In this document: positions 15,558-25,058 of the stretch, piece by piece
Layout: every line of letters begins with the position of its first letter
How positions within the stretch are numbered: the stretch's first letter is position 1
Source of the DNA: Lachnospiraceae bacterium
Lineage (GTDB): Bacteria; Bacillota; Clostridia; Lachnospirales; Lachnospiraceae
Direction: 5' to 3'
Length of the DNA stretch: 59,066 bases
NCBI GenBank assembly: GCA_017524035.1
Contig: JAFWUY010000046.1
Coordinates: forward strand, 1 to 59,066
Position numbers and translations under genes: made by a program
The notes under the pieces: generated by a model
Databases searched by the model: none
Seen by the model: only the letters and a program-made list of their open reading frames with translations
What the model was told of the DNA's origin: nothing

Positions 15558-17096
15558 TCAGTCGCTGAGTGACTGTGTAACGGGAACTTCGTTCTTCTTG
15601 TCGTAGCAGGAGAATATCTTGTCGATCTCTTCCTTGCCGGGCTTCTTGGTGATCAGGGATACAACAGGCACAATGATAAGTCCCGCAAGCATTACGAATG
15701 CACCTGCATTGATGGGGGACTGAAGGAACTTCGGAAGAGTGCTCCTGAAGAGCATATTGTATGTCATGAATCCTGCACCGAAGATAAAGCTTACGGCACA
15801 GCCTGCCTTGGTTGTTCCCTTCCAGTAGAGACCATAGAGGAAAGGTGCAAGGAATGCGCCTGCCATTGCTCCCCACGAAACACCCATGAGCTGTGCAATG
15901 AAGGTTACGTTTGAACGATACTGTACGATCGCAAGTACAACCGAGATTGCAATGAAGACAACGATCAGTGCCCTTATCCAGAGAACCTGCTTCTTCTGGC
16001 TCATATCCTTGATGACGGTTCCCTTGATAAAGTCAATGGTCAGGGTTGAACTGGAGGTCATAACAAGTGACGAAAGAGTGGACATTGAAGCCGAAAGAAC
16101 AAGGATGACAACAAGTCCGATAAGTGCCGGGCTCAAGTTGGAAAGCATTGCGGGGATGATCGCATCGAAGCCCTGTGACGAAACATCGACCATATCTCCG
16201 AAGAGTCTTCCGAATCCGCCGAGGAAATAGCATCCGCCGGCAACCACACCTGCAAAGAGAGTTGAAATGATGGTTCCTTTGGTGATGGATTTCTCAGACT
16301 TGATCGCATAGAACTTCTGGACCATCTGGGGAAGTCCCCATGTTCCGAGCGAGGTGAGGATAACAACTCCGATAAGATTAATGGGATCGGGACCGAAGAA
16401 GGAGTTGAATACACCGGGTGTGGTGCTTACAGTCTCATCTGTAACTGCAGCAAGAGAATCAAGAGCCGCAAGGAAGCCTCCCTTGGTGTTGAGAACCGCA
16501 AGGATAACGGCAACGATTCCGAATAGCATGATGATTCCCTGGATGAAATCGTTGATGGCGGTCGCCATATATCCGCCGGCAATTACATAAACTCCGGTAA
16601 GTATCGCCATTACTATGATACATACGGTGTAATCAATGTTAAATGCCATTCCGAAAAGTCTGGATAATCCATTATACAGTGATGCGGTATAAGGGATCAT
16701 GAAGACAAATACGATAAGGGAAGCGAAGAGCTTAAGTCCCTTGGAATCGAATCTCTGTCCGAAGAACTCGGGCATTGTCGCGGAATTAAGATGCTGTGAC
16801 ATGATCCTGGTACGTCTTCCGAGCACTCTCCAGGCAAGCATGGATCCGAGAAGTGCATTTCCTATACCGATCCAGGTTGAAGCAATTCCGTACTTCCATC
16901 CGAACTGTCCCGCATATCCTACGAATATAACTGCGGAAAAATAGCTTGTTCCGTATGCAAATGCGGTAAGCCAGGGGCCGACGCTTCTGCCTCCGAGCAC
17001 GAATCCGTTAACATCGGTAGCGTTTTTACGGCAGTAAAATCCGACTCCGATCATTACGGAAAAGAAGATCACGAGCATTAATATTTTGATAATCAT
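15558..17096 (-). CDS. Sodium:solute symporter (SSS family)
   Basis: A 512-residue integral membrane protein with about 13 hydrophobic segments. The N-terminal GFVLGGRSVGPWLTAFAYGTSYFSAVIFVGYAG and the central VLSASMSTLSSLVMTSSSTL segment (sodium-binding helix region) are typical of the SSS group. It would import a small solute with Na+ (proline, pantothenate, sugars or carboxylates in known members). Substrate cannot be set from the sequence. It is a single-gene unit with its own promoter (17148-17176) and terminator, and GGAGG before the ATG. Confidence 0.9.
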   Translation of the reverse strand: MIIKILMLVIFFSVMIGVGFYCRKNATDVNGFVLGGRSVGPWLTAFAYGTSYFSAVIFVGYAGQFGWKYGIASTWIGIGNALLGSMLAWRVLGRRTRIMSQHLNSATMPEFFGQRFDSKGLKLFASLIVFVFMIPYTASLYNGLSRLFGMAFNIDYTVCIIVMAILTGVYVIAGGYMATAINDFIQGIIMLFGIVAVILAVLNTKGGFLAALDSLAAVTDETVSTTPGVFNSFFGPDPINLIGVVILTSLGTWGLPQMVQKFYAIKSEKSITKGTIISTLFAGVVAGGCYFLGGFGRLFGDMVDVSSQGFDAIIPAMLSNLSPALIGLVVILVLSASMSTLSSLVMTSSSTLTIDFIKGTVIKDMSQKKQVLWIRALIVVFIAISVVLAIVQYRSNVTFIAQLMGVSWGAMAGAFLAPFLYGLYWKGTTKAGCAVSFIFGAGFMTYNMLFRSTLPKFLQSPINAGAFVMLAGLIIVPVVSLITKKPGKEEIDKIFSCYDKKNEVPVTQSLSD

Positions 17097-17147
17097 GGAA
17101 TACCTCCGGGATAAACTTACGCCCCTCTTTAAGTGGCTACGGGATTC

Positions 17148-17176
17148 ATTTTAGCACTTTAAAGCGTTAGTGTAAA
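17148..17176 (-). promoter_or_regulatory. Promoter of the symporter gene
   Basis: Minus-strand TTTACA and TAAAAT with a 17-base spacer, about 50 bases before the ATG. Confidence 0.65.
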
Positions 17177-17180
17177 TAAG

Positions 17181-17216
17181 TAAAAAAAATTTCGGGGCGG
17201 AAAATTCCGCCCCGAA
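17181..17216 (-). terminator. Terminator of the EAL-domain gene
   Basis: TTCGGGGCGG and CCGCCCCGAA form a 10-bp GC-rich stem followed by a T8 run on the minus strand, 17 bases after the stop codon. Confidence 0.93.
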
Positions 17217-17232
17217 CCGTTTACAAAAAGCG

Positions 17233-19305
17233 TCAATCCTTAAGATCGTATTCAAATCCGTTCAGTACAACCCTTGCTCTTCCGTACTGTATCTCTATTC
17301 TCTCGGGAGGCAGATACTCCCTGAGCTTTATGGCGGTATTGATCTTGACCGTGGTATCCGAATTAATGAGTGTCAGATCGGTATCTCCGGTAAATCCGCC
17401 GAAAGGAAGAACTTTGTCACCCTTCGCATAAACCCTGAGCGAAGCTCTTTCGAGCTTGAATAGAGTCGATCCGTCGAGTGCAGCGACTCCCGAACATCTG
17501 TCATCGTGGGTCTTGAGAACAAGGCTTGCGTCATGGACATATACTTCCGTCTTTTCACCGGTAATGCTTCCGATACCGACTGCCTCGTTACCGCTCATGA
17601 AGATCTTGACGGAAGAATTCGACAGTGTAACTTTGCTGTTTGCACTGTCACATCCGATCGCGGTTCCTTTTATGGTATTGAGCTCTATATTGATATCACA
17701 GCTGTCAACATCAATGCTGACATCATTATAAAGAGTTCCTATTCCGAGAGCCCTGTCACCGTTCATCTCAAGAACATACTGTCCTCTCCTGAGAGCGATC
17801 TCTCCGCCGTAACCGGATCCGATGCATACACCCATATTTCCGTTGGCGTCGATCCTGAGAGCTCCTCCGTGATCGAATATAAGGCTTCCGGAGAATTCGT
17901 TGATGCTGCCTCCGATGCCGAAGTATTCGTCATCATCAAGCTCTATGTTCAGATTGCCTTCTCCCTTAAGGGTAAAGGTGGATGACTTGGGAACACGTAT
18001 GCCTCCCATGGAGAGATTATTCTCTCCGACAAGCTCCAGATCTACCTCACAGTCATTTCCGAGCACTATGCACGGAATCTTGTTCTTGCTTTCAAGCTTG
18101 ATATTCTCAACGGTGAGCTCACATTTGACTCCGTCTGCTATTTCGATTCCTATGGCAGCCTGTCTTCTGGAATCACCGGTGATGGAGAACTGTCCGTCAT
18201 GAGCTATGAGTATGGTCGAGATACCGTTCTTGACAAGCCGTCCGGTTTCAACATGCTCACCGATATCGAGATCGTATACCTGGGATGCGACTCCCGCCTG
18301 ACGTTCATGCAGGTAATTCTTTATTTCTTCCCTTATATCAAAAGGGATCGTTTCAACAGGTTCGGCAGCGGGCTTTGCGGTATGGAATCCCTGTATCAGG
18401 TCGGCGCCCAGAAGTATTACCGCCCTGAGTTCTTCGCTTGTCTCAACGCCTTCCGCAAGCGCGAGGATCTTATTGCTGTGACAGAAATCTATGATCTCAC
18501 GTACGAAATGCTTTTTCTTGGAATCGTTCTGCATGTCGCTGAGAAGAGATCTGTCGATCTTGACGTAATCGGGCATATAACGGAGGAGATTCTGAACATT
18601 CGAATATCCGGTTCCGTAATCATCGATTGCGGTCTGGACTCCTATCTTCTCAAGTCTCTTTTTAAACTCGCGGTAGTCATCCTCGTCAAGTTCGGATTTC
18701 TCGGTGATCTCTATTACGGCCACTTCATTATGTCTTGTAAGAAGTTCATCAACCTTACTTCTATCGGGCTCCGGAAGAACGGTTCCGGGAATGCTGTTGA
18801 TGAATACTTTCTTTCCGTGAAGAATACCCGGATCCTTTTCGAGGATTCCGAGAATATTAAACAGAGTGGCTCTCTCGATATCATTGAGCCTGTTTCTCAT
18901 ATCCGCGTATTCGATCACCTGAGTGGGGCTCTTAAGCAGATCGCTCCTGGGACGCATAAGTGCTTCGTATGAAAAAACTTCACCGGTCGCAACACTTACG
19001 ATGGGCTGGAAATGATAATCGAAAAGATTATTGTCGATGATGCGGTCGGCTTCCTTGAGCTCAGTGATCTCCTGCTCGGAAAGCGTTGCCATGAGGCCTC
19101 TTCCGGCTTCGTCATCGCTTCCCGTCTTAAGATAGATCAGTTCCTTGCCGAGAGTGACGATATCATCCCACAAAAGCCCGGCAGCGTCCTTGGCATCGCC
19201 GAGCTGTTTTTCGTAACGCGAAGCGATCTCATCCAATTCCACATTGGATGTGACGCTCATTATTTCATTAAGAAAACTGTGAACAGTCGAATGAATATCT
19301 GACAT
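17233..19305 (-). CDS. EAL cyclic-di-GMP phosphodiesterase fused to a repetitive beta-rich domain
   Basis: A 690-residue protein without signal peptide or membrane segment. Residues 1-90 look helical. Residues 95-315 form an EAL domain with all catalytic positions: EAL at 114-116, Asn170, Glu199, the DDYGTG Asp pair 228-229, Lys249, Glu285 and Gln305. It should therefore linearise c-di-GMP to pGpG. Residues about 340-690 consist of irregular repeats of about 25 residues with recurring GIG, GIGS, GIGT, GCD and beta-strand patterns (for example GVCIGSG, ALGIGT, TAIGCD, AVGIGS), like a solenoid of beta strands. I do not know this domain in a cytoplasmic EAL protein. It has its own terminator and is not linked to neighbours. 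Confidence 0.9.
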   Translation of the reverse strand: MSDIHSTVHSFLNEIMSVTSNVELDEIASRYEKQLGDAKDAAGLLWDDIVTLGKELIYLKTGSDDEAGRGLMATLSEQEITELKEADRIIDNNLFDYHFQPIVSVATGEVFSYEALMRPRSDLLKSPTQVIEYADMRNRLNDIERATLFNILGILEKDPGILHGKKVFINSIPGTVLPEPDRSKVDELLTRHNEVAVIEITEKSELDEDDYREFKKRLEKIGVQTAIDDYGTGYSNVQNLLRYMPDYVKIDRSLLSDMQNDSKKKHFVREIIDFCHSNKILALAEGVETSEELRAVILLGADLIQGFHTAKPAAEPVETIPFDIREEIKNYLHERQAGVASQVYDLDIGEHVETGRLVKNGISTILIAHDGQFSITGDSRRQAAIGIEIADGVKCELTVENIKLESKNKIPCIVLGNDCEVDLELVGENNLSMGGIRVPKSSTFTLKGEGNLNIELDDDEYFGIGGSINEFSGSLIFDHGGALRIDANGNMGVCIGSGYGGEIALRRGQYVLEMNGDRALGIGTLYNDVSIDVDSCDINIELNTIKGTAIGCDSANSKVTLSNSSVKIFMSGNEAVGIGSITGEKTEVYVHDASLVLKTHDDRCSGVAALDGSTLFKLERASLRVYAKGDKVLPFGGFTGDTDLTLINSDTTVKINTAIKLREYLPPERIEIQYGRARVVLNGFEYDLKD

Positions 19306-19340
19306 CTTAGCCTTCTTTGAACAGTTACTTTTACTCCTGT

Positions 19341-19369
19341 ATTATATCATTAAAAATTTATTAATTGAA
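19341..19369 (-). promoter_or_regulatory. Probable promoter of the EAL-domain gene
   Basis: A perfect TATAAT -10 (19341-19346 on the minus strand), with a weak TTCAAT 17 bases upstream in AT-rich DNA. Confidence 0.5.
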
Positions 19370-19416
19370 TCCAAATTTTTATTAAACTGCATGGTTTTTA
19401 GGCTTTTTACTAAACG

Positions 19417-19445
19417 AAAAAAGCGGCCGCACGAAGCGACCGCTT
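19417..19445 (-). terminator. Terminator of the sugar ABC transporter operon
   Basis: AAGCGGTCGC pairs with GCGGCCGCTT (one mismatch) around a five-base loop, followed by a T run on the minus strand. Confidence 0.88.
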
Positions 19446-19478
19446 TCTCTTTATAGAAAAGTTTTTGAACCGTATGGA

Positions 19479-20993
19479 TTATTTCTTCCACTCGTCATAC
19501 TGGCGCTGGAACTCAGCAAGGACATCCTGATATCCTGCTTCGTCAAGAGCTGCCTGATACTCAGCGAGCTTAGCATCAACATCAGCTGAAGCGAATCCGC
19601 CGTTCTCAAGAATGAATCCGTACTCTTCGAATACGAGCTGGCAAGCGCCATACTGGCTCTCTACGGGAGTCTTGTCGAACTGGAATCCGTTTGCGCAGGA
19701 GATGAGTGCTGAAGAGTTGAAGTCAACATACATCTGAGCGGTGTAAGGGTTCTCAGCTTCGCAGGTAACTACGGTTGCGGAAGCTGACTCCCACATTGAA
19801 TGGTTGTACTTAGCGTCAGCAACCTTCTCAACATATCCGTCAGCATTGTAGTTGAAATCTTCGCCTTCGATTCCGAATGCATACATATCAGCAAGCTTGG
19901 AATCGGTGTAAAGAAGCTCTACGAAATCGATGCAAGCCTGAGCCTCTTCGGGAGTGCAGGAAGCAGCGATTGCGAAGCATGATCCGAGCATGGAGTCGGT
20001 GTGCATGTATCTCTGGGAAGCGGGCTGCATAACAACAGTCTGTCCGTATCTTCCGTTAGCCTCACCGTTGTTGGGGATGTCGGTCCACCATGAGATAGCC
20101 CAATCCTGAGTCTGAGTGGTGGTCTCCTCGGTAGCCTTGGTAGCTTCGTTCTCGGAGATGTATCCTTCTTCAGCCCACTTGCACATAAGAGTTACGAACT
20201 CTTTGTACTCGGGAGTCTGAATGGTGTTTACTACTTCGTTGGTGTCTCTGTCAACAGCAACCCAGTCAGAGGTGTTGTCGCCGGTGAAGAAATCGAACTC
20301 ATCGATGTACCATCTGTAGAACATAGCGGTCTTCTGAGTAAGGAAGGGATACTTGATTCCTGCTTCCTTAGCATCAGCAAGCATGGGCTCGAGATCAGCA
20401 AGCTTCTTAACGCTTGCAGTGTCCCATCCGAACTCGTCAACAAGAGCACCGCGGAACATGAAGTCATATCCCTCTACGTTGTCCTTGTAAACGGGGATGT
20501 AGTAGTTTCTTCCGCCGTACTGAGAAGCCTTCCAGGTGTTCTCATCCATTGAAGAATAAAGTGCGGTTCCGGGAAGAAGATCGGTGATGTCGTATACAGC
20601 GTTTGCTGCATAGAGATCCTTGGTTCCTACGGTTCCCATCCAGGCAGCGGTCCAGAGAAGGTCTACTTCCTTGTTGTTGATGGCAAGGTTAGCCTTGTCG
20701 GGATAGTCAGCATTGGGGATGTCGTGAAGAACGATCTGAACGTTGATCTTATCAGCGATGTAAGCGTTGATAGCATCCTCTACCTTCTTAACCTGAGCAT
20801 CATCTACAGCTGCAAGGTTGAAGCAGTCTCTGTAGACATCGATCACAACTGCTCCGCTCTCGGATACGGTTGTGGTGCCGGTGCTTCCGCCATTTCCGCC
20901 ATTGCCTGATCCGGTGTTGCCACCGCATGCGCAAAGGGAAACGGTCATAAGGCCGGCAAGAATTGCAGAAGCAACTCTGTTGAGCTTTTTCAT
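19479..20993 (-). CDS. ABC transporter solute-binding lipoprotein (family 1, large LplA-like)
   Basis: A 504-residue lipoprotein: signal peptide with the lipobox ending at about Cys23 (SLCACGG), a Gly/Asn/Ser/Thr linker, then a solute-binding fold. AINAYIADKINVQIVLHDIPNADYPDKANLAINNKEVDLLW and the C-terminal ALDEAGYQDVLAEFQRQYDEWKK are typical of the large sugar-binding proteins that work with LplB/LplC-type permeases. It would capture an oligosaccharide outside the membrane. It is the last gene of the unit permease, permease, binding protein; the ATPase is not in this unit, as is usual for this subgroup. A shared ATPase such as the one at 58.8 kb could serve it. Confidence 0.9.
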   Translation of the reverse strand: MKKLNRVASAILAGLMTVSLCACGGNTGSGNGGNGGSTGTTTVSESGAVVIDVYRDCFNLAAVDDAQVKKVEDAINAYIADKINVQIVLHDIPNADYPDKANLAINNKEVDLLWTAAWMGTVGTKDLYAANAVYDITDLLPGTALYSSMDENTWKASQYGGRNYYIPVYKDNVEGYDFMFRGALVDEFGWDTASVKKLADLEPMLADAKEAGIKYPFLTQKTAMFYRWYIDEFDFFTGDNTSDWVAVDRDTNEVVNTIQTPEYKEFVTLMCKWAEEGYISENEATKATEETTTQTQDWAISWWTDIPNNGEANGRYGQTVVMQPASQRYMHTDSMLGSCFAIAASCTPEEAQACIDFVELLYTDSKLADMYAFGIEGEDFNYNADGYVEKVADAKYNHSMWESASATVVTCEAENPYTAQMYVDFNSSALISCANGFQFDKTPVESQYGACQLVFEEYGFILENGGFASADVDAKLAEYQAALDEAGYQDVLAEFQRQYDEWKK

Positions 20994-21077
20994 AACAAAA
21001 ACCTCCCTAAAAAATTGGTGTTATATATTCGAAGGATACGGACGCTGTGTCTCGCTCCCGAATACCGTGTTAAGCAA

Positions 21078-22013
21078 TCAGCCCTTTACGGAACCGACCG
21101 TAAGTCCCTTGATGAAGTACTTCTGGAAGAAGGGATATGCGATCATGATAGGTCCGATGACTACGATAACTGTTGCCATGGTCGCTGAGTTCTGAGGGAT
21201 CGTTCCGCCCATTGCCGCTCTTGCGGATGCGGGAACATTCGTATTGTTGAGAAGGAACTGTATGCTCTTCTGAATATTGATGAGAAGGAGCTGCAGAGGC
21301 TTCTTGCTGTTGGTGTCGATATAGAGCATCGCATTCTGCCAATCATTCCAGTACGCCGTAGCCATCATGAAACCCACGGCAGCAAGTGAAGGCTTCAGAA
21401 GAGGAAGTGTGATCTGGAAGAAGGTCCTGTACTCTCCCGCTCCGTCGATCTTCGCCGCTTCCATAAGTTCTCCGGGAATGCTGTTTACGATATATGTTCT
21501 CAGGATGATGACATTCATCGTGGTAACGCACAGCGGAAGTATGAGTAGGAGCAGATTATCCTTGAGGTGATACACCGAAGTGAAGATGATGTATCCGGAA
21601 AGCTGTCCTCCGTTGAAGAGCATGGGGATCAGAAGAAAAATCGCAAGGAACTTGGAAAGTCTGAAATCCTTTCTGCTCATCGCATATGCATACATACTCA
21701 TTATCAGGAGTCCGAGAAGGGTTCCCGTTACAGTGACAAAGATTGTAACCGCATAGGATGTAAACAGCTGCTTACCGTATTTGAGAACGGCATTCATTCC
21801 GGCCATTGACCATTTCTGGGGGAAGAATGAGAAGCCGTGCTGTACGATATACATTTCATCCGTGAATGCCGATACGAAAACCAGCACTACGGGAGCAAAA
21901 CAGAATACGGTAAAAATGGCAAGGCAGATAAGGACAACGATCTGTCCGGGTCCCATTTTTTCTTTTTTCGAAGGTGCCAGATCAAGATTGGCTTCTTTTT
22001 TCTTGCGGGCCAT
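21078..22013 (-). CDS. Sugar ABC transporter permease (LplC/MalG type)
   Basis: A 311-residue membrane protein with six likely helices after a charged N-terminus (MARKKKEANLDLAPSKKEKM). The EAA-type motif contacting the ATPase reads EAAKIDGAGEYRTFFQITLP, near residues 185-204. The C-terminal FFQKYFIKGLTVGSVKG is the usual end of this subgroup. It forms the channel with the 22.0-22.9 kb permease. It starts 12 bases after that gene's stop, and the binding-protein gene follows after about 85 bases. Confidence 0.92.
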   Translation of the reverse strand: MARKKKEANLDLAPSKKEKMGPGQIVVLICLAIFTVFCFAPVVLVFVSAFTDEMYIVQHGFSFFPQKWSMAGMNAVLKYGKQLFTSYAVTIFVTVTGTLLGLLIMSMYAYAMSRKDFRLSKFLAIFLLIPMLFNGGQLSGYIIFTSVYHLKDNLLLLILPLCVTTMNVIILRTYIVNSIPGELMEAAKIDGAGEYRTFFQITLPLLKPSLAAVGFMMATAYWNDWQNAMLYIDTNSKKPLQLLLINIQKSIQFLLNNTNVPASARAAMGGTIPQNSATMATVIVVIGPIMIAYPFFQKYFIKGLTVGSVKG

Positions 22014-22025
22014 TTCTCTTCCTCC

Positions 22026-22931
22026 TTAGAATAATGCGTTCTCAGGCTCGATCTTTTTGACCAGGGCGTTAGCGCCAAGCATGAGCAGAAGGCCCACAAC
22101 CGACTGGAAGAAAGAGGTTGCCGCGGTGAATCCGAAATTGGAGTTCTTTAATATCGAATGCAGAACGAACGAATCGATAACCTGCGTAGTATCGTAAAGC
22201 ACTCCGGTATCTCTGGTGACCTGATAGAAAAGTCCCGTATCGGACTTCATTATGCTTCCTACGGAAAGAAGGAGCATAACGGTGATCATGGGGATAAGAC
22301 TGGGAAGCGTGATGTGCCAGATCTTCTTCCATCTGTTCGCACCGTCGATCTCAGCTGCCTCATAAAGCTCGGTATCGATTCCCGCAAGTACGGACATGTA
22401 AAGAACCGATCCGTATCCGGTATCCTTCCATATCTTGGTGATCGTAAGGATCACCGTCCAGTAACTCGCATTCATGTAAAAGCTGGTATTGGTGCCGAGC
22501 AGGTTGTTGATCATTCCGGTATCTTTGCTGATGAATGCATAAACGATGAACTGTACCGCTGCATAGGAAATGAAGACGGGAATGATCATAAGTGTCTGCA
22601 TTACCTTGGTGGTCTTCTTGAAAATGCACTGATCGATGGCGATCGCAAGGGCAACATTGAGAAATGTGCCGATTACGGTGAAGATGACATAGTACAGTAT
22701 TGTGTTGGATGTGAAATTGATGAACTGTGCTTTGGAAGCTATGAGGAACTTGAAGTTATCAAGTCCGCAGAAAGGGCTGCCATAGATTCCCAGTCTTGAG
22801 TCGAATCTCTTGAAAGCCAGAATAAGACCTGTCATGGGAACATACATGATAAAAAACAGCACCAGGAATGCAGGTAATGCAAGTACCACGTGTGCTCTGT
22901 GTTTCCATGTATTTCTAAGGAAATCCTTCAT
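22026..22931 (-). CDS. Sugar ABC transporter permease (LplB/UgpA type)
   Basis: A 301-residue membrane protein with six likely helices. RAHVVLALPAFLVLFFIMYVPMTGLILAFKRFD is the typical N-terminal helix and loop, and EAAEIDGANRWKKIWHITLP is the ATPase-contact motif. It is the first gene of the transporter operon and sits about 50 bases downstream of three tandem 13-bp repeats that look like repressor sites. Substrate is likely a plant oligosaccharide by analogy with LplABC/YtcQ systems; not shown. Confidence 0.92.
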   Translation of the reverse strand: MKDFLRNTWKHRAHVVLALPAFLVLFFIMYVPMTGLILAFKRFDSRLGIYGSPFCGLDNFKFLIASKAQFINFTSNTILYYVIFTVIGTFLNVALAIAIDQCIFKKTTKVMQTLMIIPVFISYAAVQFIVYAFISKDTGMINNLLGTNTSFYMNASYWTVILTITKIWKDTGYGSVLYMSVLAGIDTELYEAAEIDGANRWKKIWHITLPSLIPMITVMLLLSVGSIMKSDTGLFYQVTRDTGVLYDTTQVIDSFVLHSILKNSNFGFTAATSFFQSVVGLLLMLGANALVKKIEPENALF

Positions 22932-22984
22932 TGATGCGCCCTTCCTCTGTGTTCTGATAATGCTTGTATGTCAGGCAATAATTC

Positions 22985-23023
22985 CTTAATCGATATACTT
23001 AAACGTTATACTTAATCGATTTC
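22985..23023. promoter_or_regulatory. Three tandem 13-bp operator-like repeats upstream of the ABC transporter
   Basis: Units begin at 22985, 22998 and 23011 with consensus CTTAAWCGWTATA. Each unit has a CG-centred near-palindrome (AATCGATT or AAACGTTA), as in LacI-family operators. The exact 13-bp period puts neighbouring sites on different faces of the helix. Regulator not identified. Confidence 0.6.
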
Positions 23024-23138
23024 GAGAAGAATGATAAAACATTTGCCTCGTCAATGCAACTATTTTTTGCTATTTTTTGTGCAAAAGTGAAGAATTGGTG
23101 AGATTTTGCCGATACAGCTTTATGATTTTTGTTGAATA

Positions 23139-24638
23139 TTAATCCTTGTCATCCGCCCAGGAAAGTGCACACTTAACTGCCTTATGCCAGCCCTTCATGC
23201 ACCCGGCTGCGTATTCCCTGTCATCACAAGGGTTAAACTCTCTTCCAAGTTCCCATTTAAAGCGGATCTCGTCCTTATCCTTGAAAAATCCGACGGCAAG
23301 ACCGGCAAGAAAAGCCGCTCCCATCGCCGTGGTCTCTATGCACTTCGGCCTGTAGACCGCCAGTCCCATCATATCAGCCTGGAATTTCATGAGGAAATTA
23401 TTAGCGGAAGCGCCTCCGTCAACCTTAAGTCCCTGTATGGGTTCACCGAGATCCTCTTCCATCGCTTTCATCACATCTACCGACTGATATGCGATGGATT
23501 CAAGTGTGGCACGGATAAAGTGTTCCTTGGTCGTACCTCTTGTTATGCCTACAATGGTGCCCCTTGCATACTGATCCCAGTAAGGTGCTCCCATTCCCGT
23601 AAACGAGGGCACTACATACACACCGCCGCTGTCAGCTACGCGGTCCGCGTATTCCTCGGTCTGTGCGGCGCTCTTGACCATACGCATGCTGTCACGCAGC
23701 CACTGTACCGCGGCACCTGCGACAAAGACGGATCCTTCAAGGGCATACTCGGGCTTTTCCGATGTGCTTGCAGCTATTGTCGTAAGAAGTCCGTGCGTGG
23801 ATTCGACGGGTGTATCACCGGTGTTCATAAGAATGAAAGCTCCGGTCCCGTAAGTATTCTTTACATCGCCCTTATCAAAACAGCACTGTCCGAAAAGTGC
23901 AGCCTGCTGGTCGCCTGCGGCTCCCGCTATGGGGATCCATCCGCCCATTACCTTCTCACTTGAATATCCGTACTGAGCACTGCTGGGCTTTACTTCGGGA
24001 AGCATGCACTCGGGAATATCGAAGAGCTTGAGAAGATCCTTGTCCCATTCGAGGGTATGGATATTGAAGAGCATGGTCCTTGCGGCATTCGTGTAATCCG
24101 TGACATGCACGAGTCCGCCGGTAAGATTCCAGATGAGCCAGGTATCGACCGTTCCGAAGATGATCTTTCCTTTTTCCGCTCTCTCCCTTGCGCCGTCAAC
24201 ATTGTCGAGGATCCATGCGATCTTGCTCGCACTGAAATATGCATCGGGAACAAGGCCGGTCTTTTCGCGGATCATATCCGTGCGGCCCGCGGCAACGATG
24301 CGGTCTATGGTGGACGCGGTTCTTCTGCACTGCCATACGATCGCATTGTAAACAGGCTCTCCCGTTTCCTTATCCCATACTATGGTTGTCTCTCTCTGGT
24401 TTGTGATGCCGATCGCGGCTATATCGGAAGCCCCGATGCCGAGATTGGCCATTGCTTCCCTTGCGACGGAAAGCTGTGATGACCAGATCTCCCTGGGATT
24501 ATGCTCAACCCAACCGGGCTGGGGATAGTACTGTTCAAATTCTTTCTGTGCGATCGCTTTTATCTTCGCATCCCTGTCGAAGATTATCGCTCTTGAACTT
24601 GTTGTTCCCTGATCGAGTGCAAGGATAAATTTTTCCAT
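23139..24638 (-). CDS. glpK: Glycerol kinase
   Basis: A 499-residue FGGY kinase that makes glycerol-3-phosphate from glycerol and ATP. The start [21 protein letters not shown] is the classical N-terminus and has GGGAGG six bases before its ATG. An in-frame ATG 51 bases upstream lacks family similarity and is rejected. Other signatures are [41 protein letters not shown], and [20 protein letters not shown]. It is the last gene of the glycerol operon, 50 bases after DUF1667. Its product feeds the oxidoreductase encoded upstream. Confidence 0.95.
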   Translation of the reverse strand: MEKFILALDQGTTSSRAIIFDRDAKIKAIAQKEFEQYYPQPGWVEHNPREIWSSQLSVAREAMANLGIGASDIAAIGITNQRETTIVWDKETGEPVYNAIVWQCRRTASTIDRIVAAGRTDMIREKTGLVPDAYFSASKIAWILDNVDGARERAEKGKIIFGTVDTWLIWNLTGGLVHVTDYTNAARTMLFNIHTLEWDKDLLKLFDIPECMLPEVKPSSAQYGYSSEKVMGGWIPIAGAAGDQQAALFGQCCFDKGDVKNTYGTGAFILMNTGDTPVESTHGLLTTIAASTSEKPEYALEGSVFVAGAAVQWLRDSMRMVKSAAQTEEYADRVADSGGVYVVPSFTGMGAPYWDQYARGTIVGITRGTTKEHFIRATLESIAYQSVDVMKAMEEDLGEPIQGLKVDGGASANNFLMKFQADMMGLAVYRPKCIETTAMGAAFLAGLAVGFFKDKDEIRFKWELGREFNPCDDREYAAGCMKGWHKAVKCALSWADDKD

Positions 24639-24688
24639 ATCCGTCCTCCCGGTAAAAGAGTGATCCTGCTGCGGATCACATAAACGCA

Positions 24689-25054
24689 TTATTTCTTCGC
24701 TACATTCGATGTGGCAACGACATCCGCACCTGTGCCCGCTATATCCTTTGCGATGATATCCCCGATGGAGACGGGTGCATCGACGGTTACGCTCTTAAGC
24801 GCACCGACTGCATCCATCATTTTTTCCTTGGGCACGTCTCCCGCAGTCTTGACAGAAACGACGGGTCTAACACCACCGTTTACGCGGACGAGACTGGTGA
24901 CCGTACGCACAGGATGAGTGACTTCACTTGCGGCATATTCCTCTCCCCTCGGACAGGAATTGCCGGTGATGCTCTTTACTTCACCGTTTTCCAACTCCAC
25001 CGTAATGTGGCATCCTATCGGACATCTTATGCAGGTAAGTTCACGTGTTTCCAT
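24689..25054 (-). CDS. DUF1667 protein, small Fe-S subunit of anaerobic G3P dehydrogenase type
   Basis: A 121-residue protein starting [20 protein letters not shown]. The cysteines Cys8, Cys11 and Cys15, with one more in [11 protein letters not shown], form a likely Fe-S or metal site. The DUF1667 core [23 protein letters not shown] is clear. A longer upstream start lies inside the preceding gene and is rejected; AAGGA precedes the chosen ATG. In Clostridia this gene regularly stands between the two FAD enzymes and glpK, and is thought to be the third subunit replacing GlpC. It begins four bases past the FAD oxidoreductase stop. Confidence 0.88.
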   Translation of the reverse strand: METRELTCIRCPIGCHITVELENGEVKSITGNSCPRGEEYAASEVTHPVRTVTSLVRVNGGVRPVVSVKTAGDVPKEKMMDAVGALKSVTVDAPVSIGDIIAKDIAGTGADVVATSNVAKK

Positions 25055-25058
25055 ATTG

